NCBI GenBank assembly: GCA_963842335.1
Contig: CAWJGF010000015.1
Location: 62,001 to 126,000 of the forward strand
Source: PALSA-600 sp963842335
GTDB lineage: Bacteria > Actinomycetota > Thermoleophilia > Gaiellales > Gaiellaceae
Reading direction: 5' to 3'
Length of the DNA: 64,000 nucleotides
In this document: piece after piece, positions 44,327 to 52,547 of the stretch
Layout: each line of letters starts with the position of its first letter
Numbering within the stretch: position 1 is the stretch's first letter
The notes under the pieces: model-generated
The model's input: the letters and a program-made list of their open reading frames with translations, nothing else
What the model was told of the DNA's origin: nothing
The model's database searches: none
Made by a program: the position numbers and the translations under genes

Positions 44327-44861
44327 CCTCGACGCGCGGTTCCGCGAGCTCGCGGTGCGCGAGGGGCTTGTCGACGTCCGCTACGACATCGTCGACTCGC
44401 CGATCGGCGGCCTGCTCGTCGCCGCCACCGACCGCGGGCTTGCTCGCATCTACTTCGATCCGGAGGGACACGAGGATGAGCTCGCGCGCATCTTCGGTGT
44501 CCGCGTGCTGCGCTCGCCGCTCGACGACGTACGCCGGGAGCTCGATGAGTACTTCGACGGCTCACGAACGTCGTTCGACTTGCCGCTCGACCTGCGCGTC
44601 GCACCGTTCCATGCAGACGTGCTGCGCGAGCTTGCGCTTGTCCCGTACGGCCGCACGTCGACGTACGGCACGCTCGCGGCGAAGGTCGGCCGGCCGCGGG
44701 CCGCCCGCGCAGTCGGCACCGTGATGAACCGCAACCCGATCCCGATTGTCCTGCCGTGCCACCGCATCGTCGGCGCGAACGGCTCGCTGACCGGCTATGC
44801 CGGCGGCCTCGACGTGAAGCGCCGTCTGCTCGAGCTCGAAGGCGCGACGCTGCTGTTCTAA
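44310..44861 (+). CDS. ogt: Methylated-DNA-protein-cysteine methyltransferase
   Basis: Suicide repair protein that takes the alkyl group from O6-alkylguanine (and O4-alkylthymine). It is 183 residues. The acceptor is C150 in IPIVLPCHRIVGANG, and the DNA-binding helix-turn-helix with Arg finger is GTLAAKVGRPRAARAVGTVM. An extra N-terminal ~25 residues (MNVTPDLDARFRELAVREGL) precede the normal domain start. It overlaps the ECF sigma gene by 17 bp, an arrangement pointing to sigma-controlled alkylation repair (inference). Its stop overlaps the convergent lyase-family gene by 4 bp. Confidence 0.95.
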   Translation: MNVTPDLDARFRELAVREGLVDVRYDIVDSPIGGLLVAATDRGLARIYFDPEGHEDELARIFGVRVLRSPLDDVRRELDEYFDGSRTSFDLPLDLRVAPFHADVLRELALVPYGRTSTYGTLAAKVGRPRAARAVGTVMNRNPIPIVLPCHRIVGANGSLTGYAGGLDVKRRLLELEGATLLF

Positions 44862-45598
44862 ATGGAGAGCGCGGCCGCGGCGACGCGAGCCGCTTCGGCG
44901 TAGGCGAGGCTCGCCAGGCCTGAGCCCCACGTCATGCGTGCGACACCAAGCGCCTCGAGCTCGCTCGGGCCGGGGCTGCCAGGATGCGCGAGCACGTTGA
45001 TCGGCCCGTCGATCTTGCGGGCGAGCTCGCCGATCGCTTCGGCCGGGCACAGGATCGGGTAGATGCAATCGGCACCCGCCGCGAGGTACGCCTCGGCGCG
45101 GCCGACGGCGGCGTCGACACCGCCCTCCTGCTGCAGGAAGACATCCACGCGGGCGTTGATCACGAGCTCGGGGACCGCAGCGCGGATCGCGCGGATCGCC
45201 GAGACCTGATCGTCGACGGGGACGAGCGCGCCACCGGTCGAGTCCTCGAAGTTGATCCCGACGAGGCCGCCGCCCCACGCTGCGCTCGCCGTTCCGGCCG
45301 GGTCACCGTAGCCGCGTTCGAGATCGGCGGTCACCGGCAGGTCGACTGCGGCGGCGATACGCGTGCAGGCGCCGACCATCTCGTCGACCGGGGTCTGCTC
45401 TCCGTCCTCGAAGCCAAGGGACGCGGCGACCGCTGCACTCGTGGTCGCGAGCGCGCGGCAACCAGGCAGCGCCGCAAGCGCCTTGGCGCTGGCGGCATCC
45501 CAGGCGTTCGGCAGCACGAGGATTGGCGGCGCGTGGTGCAGACGGCGCAGAAGATCGGCTTTGGCGGTCTGGCTCAGGCGACCGAGGTTACCGCACAA
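44858..45598 (-). CDS. Isocitrate lyase/PEP mutase family protein
   Basis: 246-residue alpha/beta-barrel protein. Family features are LVLPNAWDAASAKALAALPG, the metal/substrate Asp and Glu in PVTADLERGYGDPAG, the FEDSTGG loop and ARVDVFLQQEGG. It is a member of the C-C/C-P lyase group (oxaloacetase, carboxyvinyl-phosphonate mutase and others) with unknown substrate. The KKCGH motif of true isocitrate lyase is absent. The start is uncertain: TTG at 45598 or CTG at 45577, both at an 11-bp direct repeat. It is 16 bp downstream of the VOC gene. Confidence 0.82.
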   Translation of the reverse strand: MCGNLGRLSQTAKADLLRRLHHAPPILVLPNAWDAASAKALAALPGCRALATTSAAVAASLGFEDGEQTPVDEMVGACTRIAAAVDLPVTADLERGYGDPAGTASAAWGGGLVGINFEDSTGGALVPVDDQVSAIRAIRAAVPELVINARVDVFLQQEGGVDAAVGRAEAYLAAGADCIYPILCPAEAIGELARKIDGPINVLAHPGSPGPSELEALGVARMTWGSGLASLAYAEAARVAAAALSI

Positions 45599-45611
45599 TA
45601 TTACCGCACAA
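45588..45611. repeat. Two 11-bp direct repeats at lyase gene start
   Basis: TTACCGCACAA occurs at 45588-45598 and again at 45601-45611 with 2 bp between (13-bp period). Read on the minus strand the centre gives GGTAATATTG, a -10-like AT-rich patch in GC-rich DNA. It lies exactly between the VOC stop (45615) and the lyase-family start. Confidence 0.5.
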
Positions 45612-45614
45612 CGG

Positions 45615-46058
45615 TCAGCCGGCCGCCCCACCGAAGAGTGCCGTCGCGCGCCGCTGCACCTCCGCCGGGGGCACCTCTTCGAGGACCTGCGCAAGACCCC
45701 AGCGATGGCCGAACGGGTCGAGGATCTGGCCGTGACGCTCGCCCCAGAACGCGTCCTCGAGCGGATGAAACTCGGTTGCGCCTGCGGCGAGCGCACGCTG
45801 CCAGGCCGCGTCGGCGTCATCGACGCTGATCGTCAGAGCGCCGTAGGTGCCGCCGAGCGTCAACGGGGAAATGGCACCGAACTCGGGGAACTCGTCGGCG
45901 ATCAGCACGCGAGCGTCGCCGAAGCGCAGCTCGATCTGCAGGTAGCGCCCGTCGGGCATCTGGATCCGATTCCCGAGGCTCGCACCGAGCGCTTGCTCGT
46001 ACCAGATCGCGGCTCGTCCGGCCTTCCGGACGACGATGTGCGGGGTTACCGTCGTCAT
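45615..46058 (-). CDS. VOC (glyoxalase/PhnB-like) family protein
   Basis: 147 residues with two beta-alpha-beta-beta-beta modules. The start (VTPHIVVRKAGRAAIWYEQALGA) and the end (LEDAFWGERHGQILDPFGHRWGLA) are characteristic of PhnB-like VOC proteins. Such proteins bind metals or small hydrophobic ligands; no substrate is predicted. The ATG at 46058 overlaps the stop of the disrupted LtrA gene by 4 bp. Confidence 0.88.
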   Translation of the reverse strand: MTTVTPHIVVRKAGRAAIWYEQALGASLGNRIQMPDGRYLQIELRFGDARVLIADEFPEFGAISPLTLGGTYGALTISVDDADAAWQRALAAGATEFHPLEDAFWGERHGQILDPFGHRWGLAQVLEEVPPAEVQRRATALFGGAAG

Positions 46059-47177
46059 AGCTCTCCTTCGGGTTTGTGGGACGGCCGCCGAGCCTCGACG
46101 AGGATGACGCCGATCAGCAACGCGACCAGGAATCCAATCTCCGCAAACGGCGAGAACGCAACGCCGATCGGAATCGCGACCAGGGCTAGCAACGCCGCAG
46201 CCGCGCGCCAGCGGATGCGTCCGAGCGAGAGCTCGGATCGAAAGGCGACGTCTCCTGCAAGGTACGCACTGACGCCACCCGCGAGAATCGTCGCCCTCGC
46301 CCAGTTCAGCGAGGAAAACGGCTGCGCGGTCGCTTCACGTTCGACCGCGGCAATCGCGATGATCCCGAGCAGCATCGGGATGTGCCAGTAGCCGAACGCG
46401 CGAAGAGCGGCCTGCGCCCGTTGTAACTGCGGCAGAGTCGAGCAAGGCGTGCACCGCGCGCTCGTCGTCCCCGCCGAAATACAGCCACCACAGGCAGGCG
46501 CTGAGCGCGAGGCCGACGAGCGCGACGGCGACAAGCTGAGCGTCGAGTGTGAGCTGAGATGCGCCGAACCCGATCGCGACGACCGACTCGCCGATGGCGA
46601 TGATCACGACGAGCCCGTGGCGTTCCACGAAGTGCGCCGGCTCGATCAGGAAGCCGCTCGTGCCGCGGATGAGCGGCGTCAGCCACTGAAGGACTCCGGT
46701 CGCGCCCCAGAGCACGTACTGCGTCGTTCCACCGATCGCACCGCCGGCTAGCACGACCAACGCGCCCGAGAGGTTGTATGGCGCGAGCATGAGAATCGCT
46801 CGGGCCGCGCTCACGGCCGCCGTACGGGTGAACAGCGCGATGTGGATGACGACGATGAGCAGATAGGCGAGGCCGAAAGCGAGACCCGTGCCCTTGAACG
46901 CGGTCGGGATCGCGAGCGCAAGCACGAAGTACGCGCCCATCGCGGCGAAGAGCAGCAACCGGCGTGGCAGTGTGTGCGCGCTGACCGCGTTTGTCAGCCA
47001 CGCATAGCCGCCGTACATCCACCAGATCACGCCGAGCATCAACACGACCTGAAGGAGGCCGCGCGCGTTCGGTGCGCGGAAGAGCACCGTCGTCAGCTGC
47101 GTGAGGGTGAAGACGAAGACGAGGTCGAAGAACAGCTCGAGCGTGGTGACTCTCGGCGCCTCGACCGGGGACGTCAT
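46055..47177 (-). pseudogene. LtrA-type multi-pass membrane protein with frameshift
   Basis: The N-terminal two-thirds (MTSPVEAPRVTTLELFFDLV, the family start, through CLWWLYFGGDDERAVHALLD) reads in one frame. The C-terminal third (RAQAALRAFGYWHIPMLLGI through VEARRPSHKPEGEL) continues in another frame, with the switch near 46430. The change equals one extra base (or two missing). Both parts match the low-temperature-requirement-A family, about 370 residues in all. It could be a true pseudogene or a base-calling error. Both ends overlap neighbours by 4 bp (ATGA), as in an intact operon, which slightly favours a recent event or an error. Confidence 0.75.
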
Positions 47178-48100
47178 CCGAACTCCGGCAGGACGAGTTC
47201 GACGAGCAGGCGGTCGCTGAGCGCGTGCGCATCCGGAACCCGAAAATTCGTCGTCGTGATCACGACGACGAGCTCGAGCGACGGGAAGACGTGCACGCGG
47301 TTGCCGCCCGTCCCCGTCATGTACTGCGAGAGGTGCCCGCCGAATGAGCGCAGCCACCAGAGATAGCCATAGTCCGTGCGCTCGTCGATGCGCGCCTGCG
47401 GACGGGTCGAGACGGCAAGCCACTCGACCGGCACGATTCCCGGGTTGCGGCCGAGCGCGAGGGATCCAAGCTCGACCAGCGCACGGCTCGTCAGCAGCAA
47501 GCCGCCCGCGGTCGAGGTCTCACCGAGTGGCGTCGACGGCCACTCGGCGCGGTCGATGCCGAGCGGCGCGAACAGCGCTTGCCGGGCGAAGTCCGACAGG
47601 GGCTCACCGGCCGCCCGCTCGAGAGCGATCCCCAACAGCACGACGCCGGCGGTGCAGTAGCTGAAGGAGCGCGTGGACGGTGCGTTCCCGCGACCTTCCG
47701 CCCGGCCCGGAAAGGCGCGGATCGGCAGATCGAGCGCGAACTGCGCCCAGTCCTCGACGAGATACATCCGCTCCTCGTTCCCGGCCGAGAACGCGTTCGA
47801 GTCGTCGCACTCGAGGCAGGAGCTCATCGTGAGCAGGTCCTCGAACGTGATCTTCCGTTTACGTGGATCGGGATGAAGTACCGGTGCGCGTTCCTCGAGC
47901 AGCGAGTGCACCGGCATCGAGACGCCGTCGACCAGCCCGCGCTCGATCGCGATGCCGAGCAGCATCCCGGCCACCGTCTTGGTGCAGGACCGCGTGTTGC
48001 GAAGCGTCTCTGCGTCGCCCTCCCTGTACTGCTCGTGAACGAGCTCGCCGCCGCGCGAGACGAGCAGGCTCGTGATCTGTCCGAACTCGTCGAGATTCAA
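47174..48100 (-). CDS. Beta-lactamase-family serine hydrolase
   Basis: 308-residue serine hydrolase. The SxxK motif is S38-C-T-K41 in NTRSCTKTVAG, the Tyr motif is YCT in SFSYCTAGVVL and the third element is GTGGNRV. It resembles class C beta-lactamase-like esterases (YbbE/PbpX-like). There is no signal peptide. The start is TTG at 48100; no ATG or GTG lies between it and the upstream stop. It is 24 bp downstream of a regulator gene and overlaps the LtrA gene by 4 bp. Confidence 0.85.
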   Translation of the reverse strand: MNLDEFGQITSLLVSRGGELVHEQYREGDAETLRNTRSCTKTVAGMLLGIAIERGLVDGVSMPVHSLLEERAPVLHPDPRKRKITFEDLLTMSSCLECDDSNAFSAGNEERMYLVEDWAQFALDLPIRAFPGRAEGRGNAPSTRSFSYCTAGVVLLGIALERAAGEPLSDFARQALFAPLGIDRAEWPSTPLGETSTAGGLLLTSRALVELGSLALGRNPGIVPVEWLAVSTRPQARIDERTDYGYLWWLRSFGGHLSQYMTGTGGNRVHVFPSLELVVVITTTNFRVPDAHALSDRLLVELVLPEFG

Positions 48101-48124
48101 GTCGACGAAGACGCTACTGCAGAC

Positions 48125-48763
48125 TCATTCCTCGGGTAGCGAAGGCAGCAACCGGTAGCCCACCCCCCAATCGTTCTCGACGAGACCGGCCGTCGACCCC
48201 GCATCGCGTAACTTCCGCCGCAGCCGCGATGCGTGCGAGTCGAGGGTCCGCGTTCTCGCGCCCGCCCGGTAGCCCCAGATCTCCCTCAGGAGCTCGGCCT
48301 TCGTGAACACGCGGTCGGGCTCGCGCGCAAGGCACAGCAGCAGTTCGTACTCCTTCTGTGCGAGTTGCAGCCGGCTGCCGTTCACCCGAACGACACGCGT
48401 ACGCACGTCGATGCGCACCGGCGGCACATCGACCACGTCGTCCAGGCGTGGCCGCACCCGGCGGAGGACCGCGCGAATCCGCTCGACGAGCTCCTGGTAC
48501 TCGAACGGCTGCCCGAGGTAGTCGTCGCAGCCTTGCCTGAATGCGTGGATGCGATCGACGGCATCCGACTGCTCGCGGCCGAGCACGATCACCGGCGCAC
48601 GATCGACCCAACGGTCGACGCCGGCGACATCGCCGGCAAGGACGAGATCGAAGCGCGCATGCGCGCCCACGAGCTCGAACCCGTCGTGCGGCAGGTGGCG
48701 CTCGAGAAAGCCGCGGGTGGCGGGCTCGGCGTCGGCCAGAAGCAGCGTTGCGGCAGTCGACAT
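48125..48763 (-). CDS. OmpR-type regulator with degenerate receiver
   Basis: 212 residues. A receiver-like domain (1-100) precedes a winged-helix DNA-binding domain (about 115-208: LQLAQKEYELLLCLAREPDRV, then TLDSHASRLRRKLRDAG, then ENDWGVGYRL). The receiver is atypical: where phospho-acceptor Asp is expected the sequence is DLVLAGDVAG, shifted relative to the norm, and the conserved Lys is Gln in YLGQPFEYQEL. It may work without phosphorylation. No kinase is adjacent. It heads an operon with a serine hydrolase, the LtrA gene and a VOC gene. Confidence 0.85.
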   Translation of the reverse strand: MSTAATLLLADAEPATRGFLERHLPHDGFELVGAHARFDLVLAGDVAGVDRWVDRAPVIVLGREQSDAVDRIHAFRQGCDDYLGQPFEYQELVERIRAVLRRVRPRLDDVVDVPPVRIDVRTRVVRVNGSRLQLAQKEYELLLCLAREPDRVFTKAELLREIWGYRAGARTRTLDSHASRLRRKLRDAGSTAGLVENDWGVGYRLLPSLPEE

Positions 48764-49150
48764 GTGTGCGACGGTAACCCGCCGTGAATGCGGCGCCTAG
48801 CTGTCCATTCGAACGATTGTGTGCCGATCGTTCCTCAGACGTCCGGCCCAGACGACGCCACTCCAGGCGAGGTGACCCAACCCGAGGAAGCCCGCGCCTC
48901 GGGCGACTCTGTGGTTATTGGCCTGTCCCTCCTCCTCCTTCGATCGACGGGCCGAGGAGAACCTGCACTTGGCCACTGCTCCGCGTGCGGTAGAAAGCAG
49001 GAAACCGGCCGTGGGTGGAAAAGACTCCCGCGTCGGAGCTACGGCGGACGTCCTCGACAGGCGTTCCGGCTTCGGCTACTGCGGCGAGACCCGGACCCTC
49101 TCCCCCGAAAGCGGCGAGGGTCTCGCTCCGCCGGGCGGCGCCACGGTTCG
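48764..49150. other. 387-bp stretch without a supported gene
   Basis: This lies between the divergent-side start of the regulator at 48763 and the stop of the membrane-protein gene at 49151. Apart from the hairpin at 49084-49126 I see no gene. Open frames cross it on both strands, but they are extensions of shadow frames and have no recognisable product. A promoter for the regulator is expected near 48770-48830. Confidence 0.5.
49084..49126 (-). terminator. Hairpin downstream of padR operon
   Basis: GCGAGACCC (49084-49092) pairs perfectly with GGGTCTCGC (49118-49126), enclosing a 25-base loop with its own GC-rich pairing potential. It lies 25 bases after the stop of the minus-strand membrane-protein gene. 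No U-run is present. Confidence 0.45.
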
Positions 49151-49837
49151 TCAGACGGCGGGCGCAGACGACGCCGCGACGGACGGCCCCTCGAGCCGAC
49201 TGAACGTCCGCCTGGCGTGCCACACGCCCCAAAGCGCGAGGACGATCACGAACGGCGCACCGGTCACGACCGACACGAGCAAGAAGCTCCCGACGCCCGA
49301 CCCGAGCAGAACGGCGAGGCGCAGCGCGGCTCGCGCGAGGCAATAGACGCCCCAGACGACCGACTGCATGCCGAACTCGCGCCGGAAGGGCGCGCTGGCA
49401 CGAAATTCGGGCGGAAACGGGTACCAGACGCTCGCGAAGACACCGACGAGGGGCTTGCCGACGAGCACCGAGCCGAAGTACACGAGCGCCCAGCAGACGC
49501 TCAACACCACCGGTTGCGCGAGGTAGACCGTTGCACTGTGCGCGGCGAGACCGACGAGCGCCTGGATGACCACGAACACCGCAGTCGCGAGGGCGATCGC
49601 GCCGCCGCGTTCCGCGCGCATCTGCCAGCCAGCGATGGCGAGTGCGACGATCGTGCCGGCGACGATCGCGGCCACGAGACCGCCCACGCGCCAGGCGCCG
49701 TAGAAGACCACCACCGGAACGACGCTCTCGATCGTCACGAGCGGGAGGCCACGCCGGAGCAGCGAGGGCCACGTAGGCTCGGGCAGGTCGATCAGGCTGC
49801 TGCCGCGCGCAAGCGGCGTTCCTGCCGGTCGCACCAT
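49151..49837 (-). CDS. DUF3159/VC0807-like membrane protein
   Basis: About 228 residues with five or six membrane helices (VTIESVVPVVVFYGAWRVGG, AGTIVALAIAGWQ, AIALATAVFVVIQALVGLAA, VLSVCWALVYFGSVLVGKP, FLLVSVVTGAPFVIVLALW). It resembles actinobacterial DUF3159/VC0807-type proteins. The start is uncertain: ATG at 49837 has GGGGA upstream but overlaps padR by 46 bp; ATG at 49849 overlaps more. It is co-transcribed with the PadR regulator and is probably its target or effector gene. Confidence 0.75.
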   Translation of the reverse strand: MVRPAGTPLARGSSLIDLPEPTWPSLLRRGLPLVTIESVVPVVVFYGAWRVGGLVAAIVAGTIVALAIAGWQMRAERGGAIALATAVFVVIQALVGLAAHSATVYLAQPVVLSVCWALVYFGSVLVGKPLVGVFASVWYPFPPEFRASAPFRREFGMQSVVWGVYCLARAALRLAVLLGSGVGSFLLVSVVTGAPFVIVLALWGVWHARRTFSRLEGPSVAASSAPAV

Positions 49838-50319
49838 TCGATTCCCCATTCGCAGTAGTCGAGTCCCCAGCGGTAGACCAGATCGATGAACGGCGGGTCA
49901 GGTCCGGTTCCGTCGTCGAGCGCCCGGAGCTGTTCGAGCATCGCCTGATAACCCGCGCGCCGGGCGCGCAACAAACCAAGCCCGAGCTCGAGCGGCGCCG
50001 CATCGGCGAAGAAGAGACGCAGGAGCGACTCGTCGCGCAACTCGATCCGAGTCTCGTCGCCGACGAGCCAACGTCGGAGTGCGTCCGAGCCCGCCGGCGT
50101 GATTGTGAACAACCGCCGCGAGCGGCCGCCGTTCGCCGCGTCCTCACCGGCGATCCAGCCCGCCGCCTCGAGGCGGGTGAGCTCCGGGTAGATCTGGCCG
50201 TAGCTTGCGGCCCAGAAGTGGCGAATCGTCCGGTCGATCTGGCGCTTGATGTCGTAGCCGCTCATCGGCCGGCGGGTCAGCAGTCCGAGAACCGCCCAGG
50301 TAACCGACGATGCTTCCAT
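49792..50319 (-). CDS. PadR-family transcriptional regulator
   Basis: 175 residues. The N-terminal winged helix has the PadR signature (VTWAVLGLLTRRPMSGYDIK, then FWAASYGQIYPELTRLEAAG, then RLFTITPAGSDALRRWL). It is followed by a C-terminal dimerisation helix bundle (residues about 90-175) of the Vir_act_alpha_C type. PadR proteins usually repress their own operon and are released by a ligand. A CGATATATCG palindrome lies 10 bp upstream of the ATG. It overlaps the downstream membrane-protein gene, so the pair is coupled. Confidence 0.92.
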   Translation of the reverse strand: MEASSVTWAVLGLLTRRPMSGYDIKRQIDRTIRHFWAASYGQIYPELTRLEAAGWIAGEDAANGGRSRRLFTITPAGSDALRRWLVGDETRIELRDESLLRLFFADAAPLELGLGLLRARRAGYQAMLEQLRALDDGTGPDPPFIDLVYRWGLDYCEWGIEWCDRQERRLRAAAA

Positions 50320-50328
50320 CTATCTCAA

Positions 50329-50338
50329 CGATATATCG
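50329..50338. promoter_or_regulatory. Candidate PadR operator
   Basis: CGATATATCG is a perfect 10-bp palindrome in an AT-rich patch that stands out from the GC-rich surroundings, 10 bases before the padR ATG. A further GTATCT lies about 14 bp beyond it. Self-binding by PadR is the likely use. Confidence 0.5.
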
Positions 50339-50409
50339 CAGCGCGGTATCTGTCAAGAACGCGACCTCGATCGGCCTACGCCGTGCACGGACTCGGGGCT
50401 CGGGAGGAG

Positions 50410-52044
50410 CTACAGCCGGCCGGAGCGGATGACACCCCAGAGGAGCCAGACGCCCAGTACCGCCGACAGACCGAAGCCGATCACCGAGACGACGTGCAGG
50501 CCGAGCACGTGCGGGCCGGTCTTCGCGAAGATGCCGATCAGGCTCGAGCCGATCAGGCCGCCGGTGACGATGAGCGCAATCACGAGCCGGTTGAAGAGCG
50601 TGTCGAGCTTCGCGAGCAGATCGTCGAGCCCCTTGTGCACGAAGCCGACCTCGATCTGGCCGTCGCGCACCTGCTCGAGCGTGTCGTGCAGCTGGTACGG
50701 GAGATCGGCAGTCATCTGCATCAGCTGCCACCCCTCCCGGCGAGCGCGCGAGACGACCCGGCGCGGCGTGAAGCGCGAGATCATCAGCTCGCGCGCATAC
50801 GGCTTTGCGACCTCGAAGACATTGAACTCGGGGTAGAGCTCGACGCCGACGGAACCGACCGTCGCAATCGCCTTGTCGAGCATCACGAATCGGGTGGGCA
50901 GCCGCAGGTTCATCCGGTAGATGAGCCCGAACCCCTCCCGGATCACCTGCACAGGGTCGATCTCCTGCAGGGTTGCGCCGTAGTAGCGGTAGTAGAGCTC
51001 GCGCAACTCGGCGACGAACTCCTCCTCGCGATGCAGGTCGTAGCGCACGCCGAGATCGCCGAGCCGCTTCGGCAGCACCTCGATGTTCTCGGAGGCAGCA
51101 TCGATGAAGAGCCGGGTCAGCTTCGACATGTCCTCGTCGGTGAGCTTCCCCGTCAGCCCGAAATCGACGAGACCGATGCGCTCAGGAGAGAGAACGAGGA
51201 TGTTCGCAGGATGCGGGTCGCCGTGGAAGAAACCCTGGCGAAAGATCATCGTCATCCACGTCTCGGTGATCAGATAGGCAAGGCGTCGCCGCTGCTCGAT
51301 CGTCCAGTGCTCGACATCGAGGTCGGCGAGTTGCACACCGTCCAGGTACTCAAGTGTCAGCACACGCGAGCGCGTGTACGACCAGTAGACCTTCGGCACG
51401 GCGACATGCGGATGGCCGGCGAAGTTCTTGTGGAAGCCCATCGCGTTTCGCCCTTCGAGGCGGTAGTCGAGCTCATGTTTGATCGATCGCGCAAACTCGT
51501 CCACGATCGCGTTCGCATCGATGAAGTCGAGCGCGTGGATCCGCTCCTTCACGAGCTTCGCGGCCTGGTACATCAAGGCGATATCGGAGTCGATCTGCCC
51601 GGGTGCGTTCGGCCTTTGCACCTTCACCGCAACCGTGCGGCCGTTCGGAAGCGTCGCGCGATGCACCTGTCCGATCGACGCGGCCGCCATCGGCGCCTCG
51701 TCGAATTCCAGGAAGAGCCGCTCGATCGGCTGACCGAGGTCCTCGCGGATCGTCCGTTCGACGTCGGCGAACGGGAACGGACGCACGTCGTCCTGGAGCC
51801 CGCGCAGCTCGACGATGATGTCGGGTGGAACGATGTCGGGCCGCGTCGAAAGCAGCTGCCCGAACTTCACGAAGGTCGGCCCGAGCTCGTCGAGCATCTC
51901 GCGCAAGTGCCTTCCGCGCGCCGTCCCCTCCCCCGCCGCGATGTTGCGGCGACCGTCAATGGCGTAGCCGAAACCGTGCTTGACGGCGACCTGTGCGATC
52001 TCGCTCAGACGTCCGATCGTCCGCTGCTTCGGGCGCGTCGCCAC
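50410..52044 (-). CDS. ABC1/UbiB-family atypical protein kinase
   Basis: 544 residues. The ABC1 kinase-like domain holds the family KxGQ motif (GPTFVKFGQLLSTRPDI), the AAASIGQVHRA loop that replaces a normal Gly-rich loop, the Lys in VAVKVQRP, the catalytic FFHGDPHPANILV and LVDFGLTGKL. Two membrane helices lie at the C-terminus (FNRLVIALIVTGGLIGSSLI, then VVSVIGFGLSAVLGVWLLW). UbiB proteins support quinone or prenyl-lipid metabolism; the exact role here is unknown. The start is GTG at 52044. Confidence 0.94.
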   Translation of the reverse strand: MATRPKQRTIGRLSEIAQVAVKHGFGYAIDGRRNIAAGEGTARGRHLREMLDELGPTFVKFGQLLSTRPDIVPPDIIVELRGLQDDVRPFPFADVERTIREDLGQPIERLFLEFDEAPMAAASIGQVHRATLPNGRTVAVKVQRPNAPGQIDSDIALMYQAAKLVKERIHALDFIDANAIVDEFARSIKHELDYRLEGRNAMGFHKNFAGHPHVAVPKVYWSYTRSRVLTLEYLDGVQLADLDVEHWTIEQRRRLAYLITETWMTMIFRQGFFHGDPHPANILVLSPERIGLVDFGLTGKLTDEDMSKLTRLFIDAASENIEVLPKRLGDLGVRYDLHREEEFVAELRELYYRYYGATLQEIDPVQVIREGFGLIYRMNLRLPTRFVMLDKAIATVGSVGVELYPEFNVFEVAKPYARELMISRFTPRRVVSRARREGWQLMQMTADLPYQLHDTLEQVRDGQIEVGFVHKGLDDLLAKLDTLFNRLVIALIVTGGLIGSSLIGIFAKTGPHVLGLHVVSVIGFGLSAVLGVWLLWGVIRSGRL

Positions 52045-52097
52045 GCCCTAAGTCTTACACGCCCCACGAAAGGCACCCCTCCGGGCGGCATCGCCCG

Positions 52098-52547
52098 CTA
52101 CTGGATGCGCTTGACGGTCGCGCGCCACGCCCCGCGCGGAGCCTGTACGTCGACCGTCTCGCCGACCTTGTGGCCGAGCAGCGCCGTGCCGAGCGGCGAG
52201 GTCGGCGACACCGTTCCGGAGCCGCCGACAGCGCTGATCTCGACGGTCATCGTCTGACCGTCATCTGTCTCGACATCGATCACCGAGCCGATGCCGACCG
52301 CGTCACTCGAGGCCTGCTCGACGATCTCGGCGGTATCGAGCCGCGCCCGCAGGGTGCGGATACGCGCTTCGAGCAAACCCTGCTCGTTCTTCGCAGCGTG
52401 GTACTCGAAGTTCTCGGAGAGATCGCCGAACTCGCGCGCGGTCTTGATCGCAGCCACGACTTCCTCGCGACGCGGCCCTTCGAGGTCGGCCAGCTCTTCG
52501 CGGAGCGCGTCGGCCTGCTTCGCGGTGAGCCGTTCGCCGCCTACCAC
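52098..52547 (-). CDS. greA: Transcription elongation factor GreA
   Basis: 149 residues. The N-terminal coiled coil carries the acidic tip motif in GDLSENFEYHAAKNEQ that reaches the RNA polymerase active site and triggers cleavage of backtracked RNA. The C-terminal FKBP-like domain is TVSPTSPLGTALLGHKVGETV. It is slightly shorter than the usual 157 residues. The GTG at 52547 overlaps the helicase stop by 7 bp, so greA is expressed with the helicase. Confidence 0.94.
   Translation of the reverse strand: MVGGERLTAKQADALREELADLEGPRREEVVAAIKTAREFGDLSENFEYHAAKNEQGLLEARIRTLRARLDTAEIVEQASSDAVGIGSVIDVETDDGQTMTVEISAVGGSGTVSPTSPLGTALLGHKVGETVDVQAPRGAWRATVKRIQ

Noticed and set aside
48940..49060. Possible cobalamin-type riboswitch or structured RNA
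   Set aside because: A CCACTG and some purine-rich stretches are present, but no B12 box, and no plus-strand gene lies downstream to be controlled.
48788..49858. Plus-strand open frame of 356 codons and a minus-strand frame ending at 48915
   Set aside because: Both cross the DUF3159-like and padR genes in other frames. Their tails in the 48.8-49.15 kb gap have no recognisable product.
50218..52257. Long plus-strand open frame (about 679 codons)
   Set aside because: Antisense to the ABC1/UbiB gene; composition and lack of motifs mark it as a shadow.
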